A DNA stretch of 64,000 bases from Corallincola platygyrae (GTDB lineage: Bacteria > Pseudomonadota > Gammaproteobacteria > Enterobacterales > Neiellaceae): the NCBI RefSeq assembly GCF_039544265.1, contig NZ_BAABLI010000005.1:189635-253634 (forward strand), in the 5' to 3' direction. Shown here in pieces: positions 52,046 through 60,390 of this stretch. Numbering within the stretch: position 1 is the first letter of the stretch; each line of letters begins with the position of its first letter. The notes under the pieces were generated by a model. The model did no database searches and was not told where the DNA came from. It saw only the letters and a program-made list of their open reading frames with translations. The translations under genes were made by a program, and so were the position numbers.

Positions 52046-53236
52046 ATGGGTCAGTTAAGCAAAGCGCTGTTGTTTGCTGCCAGTATCTTGGCACTGTCTG
52101 GTTGTTCTCTGTGGGGCGATGATGAAGACGAAATCAAAGTCGCCGAACTGCCTGAAATCGAAGAGCAGTTCGAACCCGACGTAGTTTGGGACTATCAGGT
52201 TGGCGATGGTGTTGAGCACTACTACTCCCGTCTCCGCCCTGCCGTAGCCTACGGCAATTTGTATGCGGCCAGCCGATTTGGTGATGTGGTGGCGCTAGAC
52301 CTGGAAACCGGAGATGAGGTTTGGGAGCAAGACGTCACACGGAAAAAACCAGGTTGGCTGTTTGACGAACGAATCAATGCCATGGTCTCTGGCGGTATTA
52401 CCGCTCGCTATAAGCAGATCTTTTTCGGTACAGAAAAAGGGCGCGTGATCTCGCTTGATGCTGAGACCGGAGAGTTGCTGTGGGATGTCGAGGTCGACGC
52501 CGAAGTTTTAGCTCCACCAACCGTGGACCAGAGTGTTGTGGTGGTGAATACCGGCAGCGGTAAACTGTTTGGGTTAGATGCTGCCAGCGGTGAAAAACTC
52601 TGGACGTTCCAACAGGAGCTACCATCACTCACGCTAAGAGGTGTCAGCTCTGCGGCAACAGCACAAGGCGGCATTATTCTTGGTAAAGCCAATGGCAAGA
52701 TTGCTGCACTATCTATCACCAATGGTATTGAGTTCTGGGAACAGGATGCCGCGCCACCAAAAACCGGTAGCGATCTCGACCGAATTGTTGATGTCGATGC
52801 TGATCCTTTGGTTGTTGCGGGCACTATCTATGCGGTTGCCTACAACGGATATCTGCAGGCCTTAGAAATGCGCAGTGGTCGTGCTCTGTGGCAGCGTGAG
52901 TACTCCTCTTATCGAGGCTTCAGCATTGATGGTTTCAATCTATATTTGAGTGACTATAAAGGGCATGTATATGCCATTGACCGTCGCACAGGTTTGGAGC
53001 TTTGGAGTAATCGTGAGCTCGAAAACCGTGGTGTCACTGAACCAGTCCCTTTTGGCAACTACGTTGTAGTTGGTGACTTTGAAAGCTACCTGCATTGGTT
53101 AGATCCTAAATCTGGCGCGCTGGTGGCGCGCTTGGAAGTGGGTGATGACGGTTTATACTCATCTGCAGTGGTAGCTGGTGAGACGCTGTATGTGCAGTCT
53201 CGAGATGGAACAGTTAGCGCTGTTCGTATGCCCTGA
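52046..53236 (+). CDS. bamB: Outer membrane assembly lipoprotein BamB
   Basis: The 396-residue protein has a lipobox (LALSGC) followed by an eight-bladed propeller of PQQ-like repeats. Examples are FGDVVALDLETGDEVWEQ, GRVISLDAETGELLWDVE and GHVYAIDRRTGLELW. It binds BamA and helps insert outer-membrane beta-barrels. GGGGG precedes the ATG at 52046; a TTG three bases earlier is less likely. Confidence 0.96.
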   Translation: MGQLSKALLFAASILALSGCSLWGDDEDEIKVAELPEIEEQFEPDVVWDYQVGDGVEHYYSRLRPAVAYGNLYAASRFGDVVALDLETGDEVWEQDVTRKKPGWLFDERINAMVSGGITARYKQIFFGTEKGRVISLDAETGELLWDVEVDAEVLAPPTVDQSVVVVNTGSGKLFGLDAASGEKLWTFQQELPSLTLRGVSSAATAQGGIILGKANGKIAALSITNGIEFWEQDAAPPKTGSDLDRIVDVDADPLVVAGTIYAVAYNGYLQALEMRSGRALWQREYSSYRGFSIDGFNLYLSDYKGHVYAIDRRTGLELWSNRELENRGVTEPVPFGNYVVVGDFESYLHWLDPKSGALVARLEVGDDGLYSSAVVAGETLYVQSRDGTVSAVRMP

Positions 53237-53258
53237 CCGGTAGAGTTATTTTGCTCAG

Positions 53259-53284
53259 AACCCCGGCGATGCCGGGGTTTTTTG
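53259..53284 (+). terminator. Rho-independent terminator of bamB
   Basis: Stem AACCCCGGC / GCCGGGGTT with GAT loop and further T residues. der begins 20 bases later. Confidence 0.92.
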
Positions 53285-53304
53285 CTATTTAAATGAGGTT
53301 ATAA

Positions 53305-54780
53305 ATGACACCTGTGTTGGCTTTGGTTGGACGTCCTAATGTTGGTAAGTCCACCCTGTTTAACCGCCTGACCCGCACCAGAGACGCCTTGGTGGCTGAC
53401 TTTCCTGGACTGACCCGGGACCGAAAATATGGCCAGGCAAGCTACCGAGATATGGAATACCTGGTGATAGATACTGGCGGTATTCACGGTGGTGAAGAGG
53501 GCATTGATGCTGAAATGGCCGATCAGTCTATGCAGGCGATAGAAGAAGCCGATGCAGTGCTGTTTCTGGTCGATGCCCGTGCCGGTGTTACCAGTGCTGA
53601 TGAAGCTATCGCTGAACATCTTCGTCGCCAGGACAAGCCTGTGTTTCTGGTCGCTAACAAAATCGATGGAGTTGATGCTGACGTAGTTACTGCCGATTTC
53701 TATAGTCTGGCTCTCGGCGATATCCATGGTATCGCCGCTGCGCATGGCCGTGGTGTCACTCAGTTGTTGGATCAGGCATTTGCTCCGTTTCTCGAAGAGA
53801 TGGCTGCTCTGCACCAAGAGTCAGAGGAAGATGATGAGTGGGCTGACGGTGAGTTTGGAGATGACGAGCAGGCGGTTGAAGAAGACGCTGAACGCCAACC
53901 GTTCGAAGATATGCCAATCAAATTGGCCATTATCGGCCGTCCGAATGTTGGTAAGTCGACGTTAACCAACCGTATTTTGGGTGAAGAGCGTGTGGTTGTG
54001 TACGACATGCCTGGCACCACCCGAGATTCGATCTATATTCCGATGGAACGGGATGAACAGGAATATGTATTGATCGACACCGCAGGTGTCCGTCGTCGTG
54101 GCAAAGTGACCGAAGCGGTTGAGAAATTCTCCGTAATCAAAACCCTGAAAGCCATTGAGGATGCCAATGTGGTTTTGTTGGTGTTGGATGCGAGAGAGGG
54201 GATCTCCGATCAGGATTTGAGCATTCTGGGTTTTGCGCTTAATGCCGGTCGATCGCTGGTGCTGGCGGTGAATAAGTGGGACGGCCTTGATCAGGTAGTA
54301 AAAGATGATCTTAAACGCGAGTTGGATCGCCGGTTAGGGTTTATCGACTTCGCGCGATTGCACTTCATTTCTGCATTGCACGGCACGGGTGTAGGACACT
54401 TGTTCGAATCGGTACAGGAAGCTTATCAGTCGGCAACCAAGCGCATTAACACGTCCATGTTGACCCGTATCCTGAAAGGTGCGGTTGAGGATCATAACCC
54501 TCCTATGGTGCAGGGGCGTCGAATTAAACTTCGTTATGCTCACGCGGGCGGGTATAACCCACCGATAATCGTGATACATGGCAACCAGCTTAGTGGTTTG
54601 CCTGAATCATATCGTCGCTACTTGATGAATTACTATCGCCGTTCGTTGGGAATTATGGGAACGCCTATTCGCATCGAATACCGAGAAGGCGTGAATCCAT
54701 TTGCTGGTAAGAAACAGGAACTAACCAAGTCTCAGCAACACAAACGTCGTCGGATGATGAAGTTTCATAAAAAGAAATAG
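53305..54780 (+). CDS. der: Ribosome-associated GTPase Der (EngA)
   Basis: The 491-residue protein has two consecutive GTPase domains. G1 motifs are GRPNVGKSTLFN near residue 10 and GRPNVGKSTLTN near residue 210; G4 motifs are NKID and NKWD; DTAGVRRRGK marks the second domain. The C-terminal KH-like domain ends in a basic tail (KSQQHKRRRMMKFHKKK). An acidic linker (EDDEWADGEFGDDEQ) joins the two G domains. It is required for 50S ribosome assembly. Ribosome binding before the start is weak. Confidence 0.98.
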   Translation: MTPVLALVGRPNVGKSTLFNRLTRTRDALVADFPGLTRDRKYGQASYRDMEYLVIDTGGIHGGEEGIDAEMADQSMQAIEEADAVLFLVDARAGVTSADEAIAEHLRRQDKPVFLVANKIDGVDADVVTADFYSLALGDIHGIAAAHGRGVTQLLDQAFAPFLEEMAALHQESEEDDEWADGEFGDDEQAVEEDAERQPFEDMPIKLAIIGRPNVGKSTLTNRILGEERVVVYDMPGTTRDSIYIPMERDEQEYVLIDTAGVRRRGKVTEAVEKFSVIKTLKAIEDANVVLLVLDAREGISDQDLSILGFALNAGRSLVLAVNKWDGLDQVVKDDLKRELDRRLGFIDFARLHFISALHGTGVGHLFESVQEAYQSATKRINTSMLTRILKGAVEDHNPPMVQGRRIKLRYAHAGGYNPPIIVIHGNQLSGLPESYRRYLMNYYRRSLGIMGTPIRIEYREGVNPFAGKKQELTKSQQHKRRRMMKFHKKK

Positions 54781-54789
54781 TACTTAATC

Positions 54790-54811
54790 AAGGGCCACAT
54801 TCGTGGCCCTT
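54790..54811 (+). terminator. Rho-independent terminator of der
   Basis: Perfect 9-bp stem AAGGGCCAC / GTGGCCCTT with a 4-nt loop; the T-tract is short. Confidence 0.75.
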
Positions 54812-54852
54812 GTTACACTTAAAGAATAGATTGATTCAAAGCGAGAAATTCG

Positions 54853-55083
54853 ATGTCCCATGCTCACTGTCCTGACTGTCATGGTCTGTTGCAAGCTGAA
54901 GACAAAACCTTCCATTGTGCAAATTGTCAGCAAGATTTTTCCCAGCGTATTAATTGTGATGTTTGTGGCGAAGAGGTCGAAACCCTTAAAGCGTGTGGCG
55001 CTGTCGACTATTTCTGCAATCACTGCCAGTCACTCAAATCCAAGTCAAAAGTTGTTCGGAGCTATCACAAATTGTCGCAATAA
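54853..55083 (+). CDS. yfgJ: YfgJ-type zinc ribbon protein
   Basis: The 76-residue protein has four CxxC pairs: CPDC, CANC, CDVC and CNHC, the double zinc-ribbon layout of the YfgJ/DUF1407 family. Its place after der is conserved in gammaproteobacteria. It is presumably cytoplasmic; function is unknown. Confidence 0.9.
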   Translation: MSHAHCPDCHGLLQAEDKTFHCANCQQDFSQRINCDVCGEEVETLKACGAVDYFCNHCQSLKSKSKVVRSYHKLSQ

Positions 55084-55085
55084 AT

Positions 55086-55115
55086 TTGCAACATTTAGGC
55101 ATCTCTGCTAATAAT
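55086..55115 (+). promoter_or_regulatory. Candidate promoter of the Arg-rich leader ORF
   Basis: TTGCAA at 55086-55091, 18-bp spacing, AATAAT at 55110-55115 (five of six matches to TATAAT) with TGC just upstream as an extended -10. The expected start is near 55121-55124, at or just before the ATG of the leader ORF, so the message would be leaderless or nearly so. Confidence 0.5.
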
Positions 55116-55123
55116 TATTCACT

Positions 55124-55189
55124 ATGAAAGCATTTATAGTCACTTTTTCTTCTGAGACCCGCCGACGCCGTGCACTGGACAGCGCGTAG
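55124..55189 (+). CDS. Arg-rich leader peptide candidate, 21 residues
   Basis: A short frame, MKAFIVTFSSETRRRRALD followed by SA and TAG, contains four consecutive Arg codons (CGC CGA CGC CGT). There is no Shine-Dalgarno sequence, but the predicted promoter places the transcript start at or next to the ATG. A Rho-independent terminator begins 39 bases after the stop, and an acetylornithine aminotransferase-like gene follows. This is the arrangement of an amino-acid attenuator. Direct repeat ACTGGAC occurs both inside the ORF (55173-55179) and at the foot of the terminator (55220-55226). No convincing strong antiterminator was found by eye; AGCGCG at 55181-55186 can pair with part of the terminator 5' arm only through a bulge. 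The alternative is a chance ORF in the 3' region of yfgJ. Confidence 0.45.
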   Translation: MKAFIVTFSSETRRRRALDSA

Positions 55190-55227
55190 TTCGGTTATTA
55201 GTTCCTAATAGATTTCTTGACTGGACG

Positions 55228-55258
55228 CCGCGGCTACATTTTGTACCGCGGTTTTTTT
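55228..55258 (+). terminator. Rho-independent terminator, possible attenuator
   Basis: Stem CCGCGG-c-TACA / TGTA-CCGCGG with one bulge, TTT loop and a seven-T tract. It lies between the leader ORF and the argD-like gene. A mosaic repeat starts just after the T-tract. Confidence 0.9.
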
Positions 55259-55383
55259 ATGTGTAGGACACACGGTATGCCGCGGGCACATGGTACCCAA
55301 AACACTTCGTGGGGCATGCTAACGTGCAGGAGCGGCGATGTGTAGGACACACGGTACCCAATAAACTTTTCGTGAGGCATGCC
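55259..55383 (+). repeat. Terminator-associated mosaic hairpin repeat, cluster 5
   Basis: Directly after the T-tract: small hairpin gtgtaggacacac, constant ggtatgccgcgg, arms gcacat and acgtgc (55286-55291 with 55322-55327; one position pairs only as G-U, on the opposite strand), the roughly 30-base loop insert, aggagcggcgatg, a second gtgtaggacacac and a degenerate insert. It fills most of the space up to the argD-like gene. Confidence 0.85.
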
Positions 55384-55416
55384 TGTTCGGAAGGGCTGCT
55401 TGCCAGGAGGAAACTT

Positions 55417-56583
55417 ATGTCGTCACTGATTCATCTGCTAGATAAACCAGAAGTTCATTTTGTCTCGGGTCTGGGGGATTGGCTGGTAGGCAGTGACGAG
55501 CGACGATACCTGGATTTTGTTCAGGGATGGGCGGTTAACTGTTTGGGACATGCATACCCTCAGCTGGCTGACGCAGTAAGCCAGCAGGCACATAGGTTAT
55601 TCACACCCAGCCCTGCTTATCATAACGACAAAGTGATGCAATTAGCGGATAAGCTGACAACACTCTCTGGGCTGGACAGAGCTAACTTTGTGAACTCAGG
55701 CGCTGAGGCAAACGAGGCGGCCATCAAGCTTGCGAGAAAATGGGGGCAGCTGCATAAGAAGGGCGCTTATCGCATGATCACATTCAAAGATGGTTTTCAT
55801 GGCCGCACACTGGCAACCATGTCCGCCTCTGGTAAACCTGCATTTGGTCCGCTATTCGAACCCAAAGTGGATGGTTTTGATAAGGTGCGGTTTAACGATC
55901 TGAGTGCGGTTGAGGCAATGCTGAGTGATGATCACGTTGCCATTATGCTGGAGTTGATCCAAGGGGAGGGTGGCGTTGTTGAGGCATCAAAAGAGTTTGT
56001 GCTTGGACTAAGAGTCTTATGTGACAAACACAAATTGCTGCTCATCATCGATGAGGTACAGACCGGAATTGGTCGTACAGGAGAGCTTTTTGCCTACCAA
56101 CATTATGGTATCAAGCCAGACATCCTTACGTTAGGCAAAGGTCTCGGTGGGGGCATCCCAATCGCAGCGATGGTGGCCCAGGAGCACTGCCTATGCTTTT
56201 CACCCGGCGATCAAGGAAGTACATTCGGCGGCAACCCCTTGTCTGCAGCGGCAGGATTGGCTGTGTTGGAAGAGGTAGCGGCGCCCTCATTCCTGGCAAA
56301 TGTTCGTCGCCAGGCTGAAAAACTCCGGAGTTTGCTGACGCAGATCTCTGACGATTTTGAGTTGGGCCATGTCTATGGTCGCGGTTTGTTGTTGGCCCTG
56401 AATACTCATGGCTCACATCAGGTGGATGCCCATGAAATTGAGAAGAGGGCATTCCAGGAATGCCTGTTGGTGAATGGGTTACGACCACACTTGCTGAGGG
56501 TGATGCCTGCGTTAAACGTGACTGATGAAGCTTTGTTGGTGTTTGATCAGAAATTACGTCGGGTTCTGCAAAGTTGCTCTTAA
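55417..56583 (+). CDS. argD: Class III aminotransferase, acetylornithine transaminase-like
   Basis: The 388-residue PLP enzyme shows the acetylornithine/ornithine aminotransferase pattern: YLDFVQGWAVNCLGHAYPQL, FVNSGAEANEAAIKLARKWG, FKDGFHGRTLATMSASGKP, LIIDEVQTGIGRTGELFAY and TLGKGLGGGIPIAAMVA with the PLP Lys. ArgD converts N-acetylglutamate semialdehyde to N-acetylornithine in arginine synthesis. AGGAGG lies six bases before the ATG at 55417. A longer frame from 55309 runs through the repeat and is rejected. Aminotransferases of this group also act on other omega-amino acids, so the exact substrate is inferred. An Arg-rich leader ORF and terminator lie upstream. Confidence 0.8.
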   Translation: MSSLIHLLDKPEVHFVSGLGDWLVGSDERRYLDFVQGWAVNCLGHAYPQLADAVSQQAHRLFTPSPAYHNDKVMQLADKLTTLSGLDRANFVNSGAEANEAAIKLARKWGQLHKKGAYRMITFKDGFHGRTLATMSASGKPAFGPLFEPKVDGFDKVRFNDLSAVEAMLSDDHVAIMLELIQGEGGVVEASKEFVLGLRVLCDKHKLLLIIDEVQTGIGRTGELFAYQHYGIKPDILTLGKGLGGGIPIAAMVAQEHCLCFSPGDQGSTFGGNPLSAAAGLAVLEEVAAPSFLANVRRQAEKLRSLLTQISDDFELGHVYGRGLLLALNTHGSHQVDAHEIEKRAFQECLLVNGLRPHLLRVMPALNVTDEALLVFDQKLRRVLQSCS

Positions 56584-56713
56584 CGTTGAATGTTTACCTG
56601 ATCACAAATCTGTTCGCTGGGCTTTCGCTGTGACCGTTTGATTGATTTCGGTCAGTTTGTGGCGCCAATGTCTGCATAGGATGGGAGGGTATCTTCCTGT
56701 GCGGAGAATAAGC

Positions 56714-56866
56714 ATGGAACTGTGGATGGATTTGCTGTTTGGTGACGCGATCGGTCTGATGTCTATGGCTGTAGTTATTGCGACTGTGGTGTTGCTCGGC
56801 TATTACGCCTGGATGTTCATATCAAAAGCGATGAAAGAACCTCCAGCCGACGATTCGACCTGCTAA
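56714..56866 (+). CDS. DUF3149 small membrane protein
   Basis: The 50-residue protein is MELWMDLLFGDAIGLMSM followed by one membrane helix (VVIATVVLLGYYAWMFI) and a short polar tail. Length and the MDLLFG-IGL start match DUF3149. GGAG lies about 8 bases before the ATG at 56714; a longer frame from 56642 has no support. Function is unknown. Confidence 0.85.
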   Translation: MELWMDLLFGDAIGLMSMAVVIATVVLLGYYAWMFISKAMKEPPADDSTC

Positions 56867-57197
56867 GGCTCTCCCTGGGCCTGACATATGGGTTAACACA
56901 TAGTCGCAATGTGTTAGCCCGAACTCTATGCTTCAATCACTACCGGAGTGGCGCGTTTTGTGCGCTTTTTTTACATGGTAACTTTAATTTCCAGTGTTAC
57001 TAGCGATGCCTTTGCGTTCGCAGCAACAAACTCTTTTGTTCGCTCAATATGATTGTTGGTTGCGATTGAGAGCTAACTCAAAAACACGAGCCAGAGCTGC
57101 TACAGTGCCCGGGAAAGACTTGTCTTTATCTACCATTCACATAGACTGGCACAGCCTGAAATTAACAAGTTATTAACTAAAACGGTTTGCCATCTGC
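56867..57197. other. Gene-free region before the hybrid regulator, with weak terminator
   Basis: A short GCGC/GCGC hairpin at 56951-56965 is followed by seven T (56966-56972), a weak terminator for the DUF3149 gene. The rest should hold the promoter of the hybrid regulator; no known operator was recognised. Confidence 0.4.
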
Positions 57198-60100
57198 ATG
57201 AGAGCTAAATTTGTTCAGCACTGTGTGCTGTCCTTCTGGCTATTTGTGATTATTTTCTCGCAGAAAACTGTGGCGGTTGAACTTGTTCAAATTCATCTCG
57301 AACCCCATTTTGCCGCAGCTATCGCGGACGTAGAAGCAAAGCCTGTTCAATCTCTCCCACAGCTGGAGGTTGCTTTTGAGCGGGCCGACTCGACGGACAA
57401 AAAATCCCGCGTTGCCTATCTGCTTGGGCGCGCATATGCAGCGGTCGGTCAACCCGAACAATCACTGGCGTACTATCAGGAAAGCCGTGAGTTATCGTTG
57501 GCAATTAATGATGATGAACTGATACATCGTGCTGATTATGGCATTGCGTCTATCTATCTTTATCATGACAACCCTTTGGTGGCCCTTGATATATTCAAAC
57601 GACTACGTATCAGTGACGAAAAACGCGGCAATCTGCGCCGGCTCGGGTCTACTTTAAACAACATTGGTGTCAGCTATCGCCTACTGGGTAAGCCAGATCT
57701 GGCTATGCAGTATTTCATTGAGGCGCTGGTATACAAGGAACAATACGAAAACCCCATTTCAGTGGCGAGAACCCTGACCAATATCGGTGAGATACAGCTC
57801 GATCTCTCGCAGCTACAAAACGCTCGTCAGCGCTTATTGCAGGCAGAGCAGATCTTTGCCGAACACAAACGTGGCAACGACCTGATGCGTGTATACAGTT
57901 TGATTGGCAACATCGATGCCCAAGAGGGTGAGTACGATGCCGCAATGAGTCGCTATAAGTCGGCATTAGATTATTACCAAAAACACGGACCGGAGAGTGC
58001 TTTAGCGACTGCCTATCAAAACATCGCAGATATCTATGCGCGAAAGAAGCAGATAGATCGCTCCATTGAGCTGTTTGAAAAAGCGTTAGAACTTTCCGAT
58101 AACCTGAGTGCAGGAGCTATCAGCCCTGAGATAGCTGTGCGTTTAGGGGAGGCATATCTTGGCAAAGGTATGCCTGAAAAAGCGATGCAGATTTATCAGC
58201 AGGCGCTGGCGCAGGTAGAGAAACGGGCACTGGTTGCCTATCGAGCTGAACTTTATCTCGGGCTTTCAAATGCAAGCGAAGCGTTAGGCGACTATCAGCA
58301 AGCCCTTACTTACCTTAGACAATACCAAACGAGTGCGTTGGGGCTGCAAAGCTCCGAAATGCGAAAACAAGCCCAAGAACTTCATCAAAAATTTGATGTT
58401 GCTGAGAAAGAAGCCTCCATCAGGTTGCTTGAGCAGGAGAATGCACTGCGAGAAACCGAGCTTGCGGCACAAGCTTATCAACGTAATTTTTGGCTGTCTG
58501 GCAGTTTATTGTTGCTATTGGCTATCTCGTTTCTCGCCTATTTTCAGCGTAGTAAGCGAAAATTGGCAGCTAACAAGGCGGATGTAACAGAAACCATTCT
58601 GGAAAAGAAAAGGGCGCTCTTTGCCAACATCAGCCATGAATTCCGCACGCCTCTGACACTGATACTTGGCCCATTACATCAATTGAAATCGAATCAAGTC
58701 ACATCAGAAAAGCGTGGTCAGTTATTGGAACAGATCGAGCTTAACGCCAATCGTATGTTACGAATGGTAGAGCAGGTGTTGCAACTGGCTAAGATGGAAG
58801 CTCAAGGAGATAAAGAAGCTAAGCTGGTATTGCTTGATCAAGTTGTTAGCCAGACGATTTTGGAAATCCGACCGCTTTTCGAACAGAAATCTATTGTGCT
58901 GAGTTCGTCAATAGCACCCGATTGTTCTGTGCTGGGTGAAACCGAACTACTTGAAAAAGTGGTTACTAACTTACTCAGCAACGCTGTTAAATACACCCCA
59001 GAAAATGGCCATGTCGCCATATCGCTATCAGCTAGAGACGACCAACTTACTTTGATCGTCAGCGATAGCGGTATTGGTATGACGGATGAAGCTAAAGCCA
59101 AGGTTTTTGACCGCTTTGTTCGTGCGCACACCGAGGTCGAGGGGGCTCCGGGCGTTGGGATCGGACTGGCATTGGTGAAAGAGATTATCGATGCACATAA
59201 AGGCTCAATCTCAGTTTCCAGTCGCGTCAATGAGGGCACCAAGTTCACGGTCGTAATGCCCCGTTACCAAAGCTTAGATAAATGGGTAAAAAGTGACGCC
59301 GGTGATTCAACGCCAGTAATGACATCTGATTCCTCAGCTCCTCAACCAAACATAGCGTCAATACAGAGACAGGAAGAGAGTGCGGAGTCGGTTCCCTCTA
59401 GGTTGAAGGTGTTGATCATTGATGACCATCCTGAAATGGTCGCAATGGTGGCTGATATTTTATCTGCCGAGTATGACTGTCTTACCGAAACCGACAGCGA
59501 GAAAGCGGTGGAGACAGCAATTGAACAGGTTCCTGATCTGGTCATCACTGATTTGATGATGCCGGTACTTGATGGGTTTGAAGTTAGTCATAAGTTGCGA
59601 GAGCACACGGCTACCAGCCATATTCCTCTTATTATGCTGACGGCTAAAGGCGATGATGATAGCCGTTTGAAAGCCTGGCAAAGTGATATAGATGCCTATA
59701 TATCAAAGCCGTTTAATCCCGAAGAACTGTTGCTCAGGTGTGCCGGCCTGATCAAAGTGCGCCGGATCGTCGCCAGTCACTTGCAATTGAGTACTGGCGG
59801 TAAACCGCTGTTATCACTGCAACCAACTGCTGCCAGTGATGACAAGGTTGTTCAAGAATCAGCGGAATCTGATGTACCTAATTCCGCCGTGACAACGCGG
59901 GATAAACTGTTTATCGAACGATTGGAATCTGTTGTTAACAAGCATTACTCCCATCCTGATTTTGATAAGGCCACTATTGCCAGTGCAGTTGCTATGAGTG
60001 AGCGTCAGCTACAGCGGAAAATGCAGGCATTATTTGGTCAAACGCCAACGGATTATGTCCGCAGTTTTCGTCTGGCTCTGGCATCTGAAGCTCTTAAAGC

Positions 60101-60224
60101 GGGTGAAGCTGTTACTCAGGTTGCGGCGACCGTAGGATTCTCATCGCCGGCCTATTTCAGTCAGTGCTTTAAACAAAAGTTTGGCATCAGCCCAAGTGAA
60201 TTTATCAGGCAAAGCCAGGCATAA
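57198..60224 (+). CDS. One-protein signalling system: TPR sensor, histidine kinase, receiver and AraC output
   Basis: The 1008-residue protein has a signal peptide or first helix (residues 5-24), a periplasmic TPR-rich sensor (about 60-400), a coiled coil (about 385-430) and a membrane helix (FWLSGSLLLLLAISFLAYF). HisKA follows with His480 in FANISHEFRTPLTLILGPL, then the ATPase domain with NLLSNAVKYTPENG and GVGIGLALVKEI. The receiver carries Asp785 in VITDLMMPVLDGFEV, and the AraC-type DNA-binding domain covers about 905-1008 (SERQLQRKMQALFGQTPTDYVRSF). Such proteins sense a periplasmic signal and bind DNA while still in the membrane. The downstream gap carries phased TGTCCG-type motifs, and the next gene is a natural candidate target. 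Confidence 0.92.
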   Translation: MRAKFVQHCVLSFWLFVIIFSQKTVAVELVQIHLEPHFAAAIADVEAKPVQSLPQLEVAFERADSTDKKSRVAYLLGRAYAAVGQPEQSLAYYQESRELSLAINDDELIHRADYGIASIYLYHDNPLVALDIFKRLRISDEKRGNLRRLGSTLNNIGVSYRLLGKPDLAMQYFIEALVYKEQYENPISVARTLTNIGEIQLDLSQLQNARQRLLQAEQIFAEHKRGNDLMRVYSLIGNIDAQEGEYDAAMSRYKSALDYYQKHGPESALATAYQNIADIYARKKQIDRSIELFEKALELSDNLSAGAISPEIAVRLGEAYLGKGMPEKAMQIYQQALAQVEKRALVAYRAELYLGLSNASEALGDYQQALTYLRQYQTSALGLQSSEMRKQAQELHQKFDVAEKEASIRLLEQENALRETELAAQAYQRNFWLSGSLLLLLAISFLAYFQRSKRKLAANKADVTETILEKKRALFANISHEFRTPLTLILGPLHQLKSNQVTSEKRGQLLEQIELNANRMLRMVEQVLQLAKMEAQGDKEAKLVLLDQVVSQTILEIRPLFEQKSIVLSSSIAPDCSVLGETELLEKVVTNLLSNAVKYTPENGHVAISLSARDDQLTLIVSDSGIGMTDEAKAKVFDRFVRAHTEVEGAPGVGIGLALVKEIIDAHKGSISVSSRVNEGTKFTVVMPRYQSLDKWVKSDAGDSTPVMTSDSSAPQPNIASIQRQEESAESVPSRLKVLIIDDHPEMVAMVADILSAEYDCLTETDSEKAVETAIEQVPDLVITDLMMPVLDGFEVSHKLREHTATSHIPLIMLTAKGDDDSRLKAWQSDIDAYISKPFNPEELLLRCAGLIKVRRIVASHLQLSTGGKPLLSLQPTAASDDKVVQESAESDVPNSAVTTRDKLFIERLESVVNKHYSHPDFDKATIASAVAMSERQLQRKMQALFGQTPTDYVRSFRLALASEALKAGEAVTQVAATVGFSSPAYFSQCFKQKFGISPSEFIRQSQA

Positions 60225-60232
60225 AATTCTCT

Positions 60233-60262
60233 GGCCGTTAGCATTCAGCGAGCGGCTTTTTT
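60233..60262 (+). terminator. Weak terminator after the hybrid regulator
   Basis: A five-base stem (GGCCG / CGGCT with one wobble) and a long loop are followed by six T. Confidence 0.4.
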
Positions 60263-60390
60263 CCAACGTGTTCGCCGTATTAGTCTTTTTTCAGCCGCTG
60301 AAGTCATCTCCCAAGGCTTATCTCGGAAATCAGCATGCTAAACAAGCGTCTGTCTGTGTCCATAAAGGAGAAATGCTGGCTTTAGCTTTT

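Noticed and set aside
55309..55416. Extended N-terminus of the argD-like protein
   Set aside because: It is made of repeat sequence, while AGGAGG sits six bases before the ATG at 55417, where homology begins.
57994..59248. Minus-strand ORFs within the hybrid regulator gene
   Set aside because: Shadow frames of a gene with clear domain order; no start signals.
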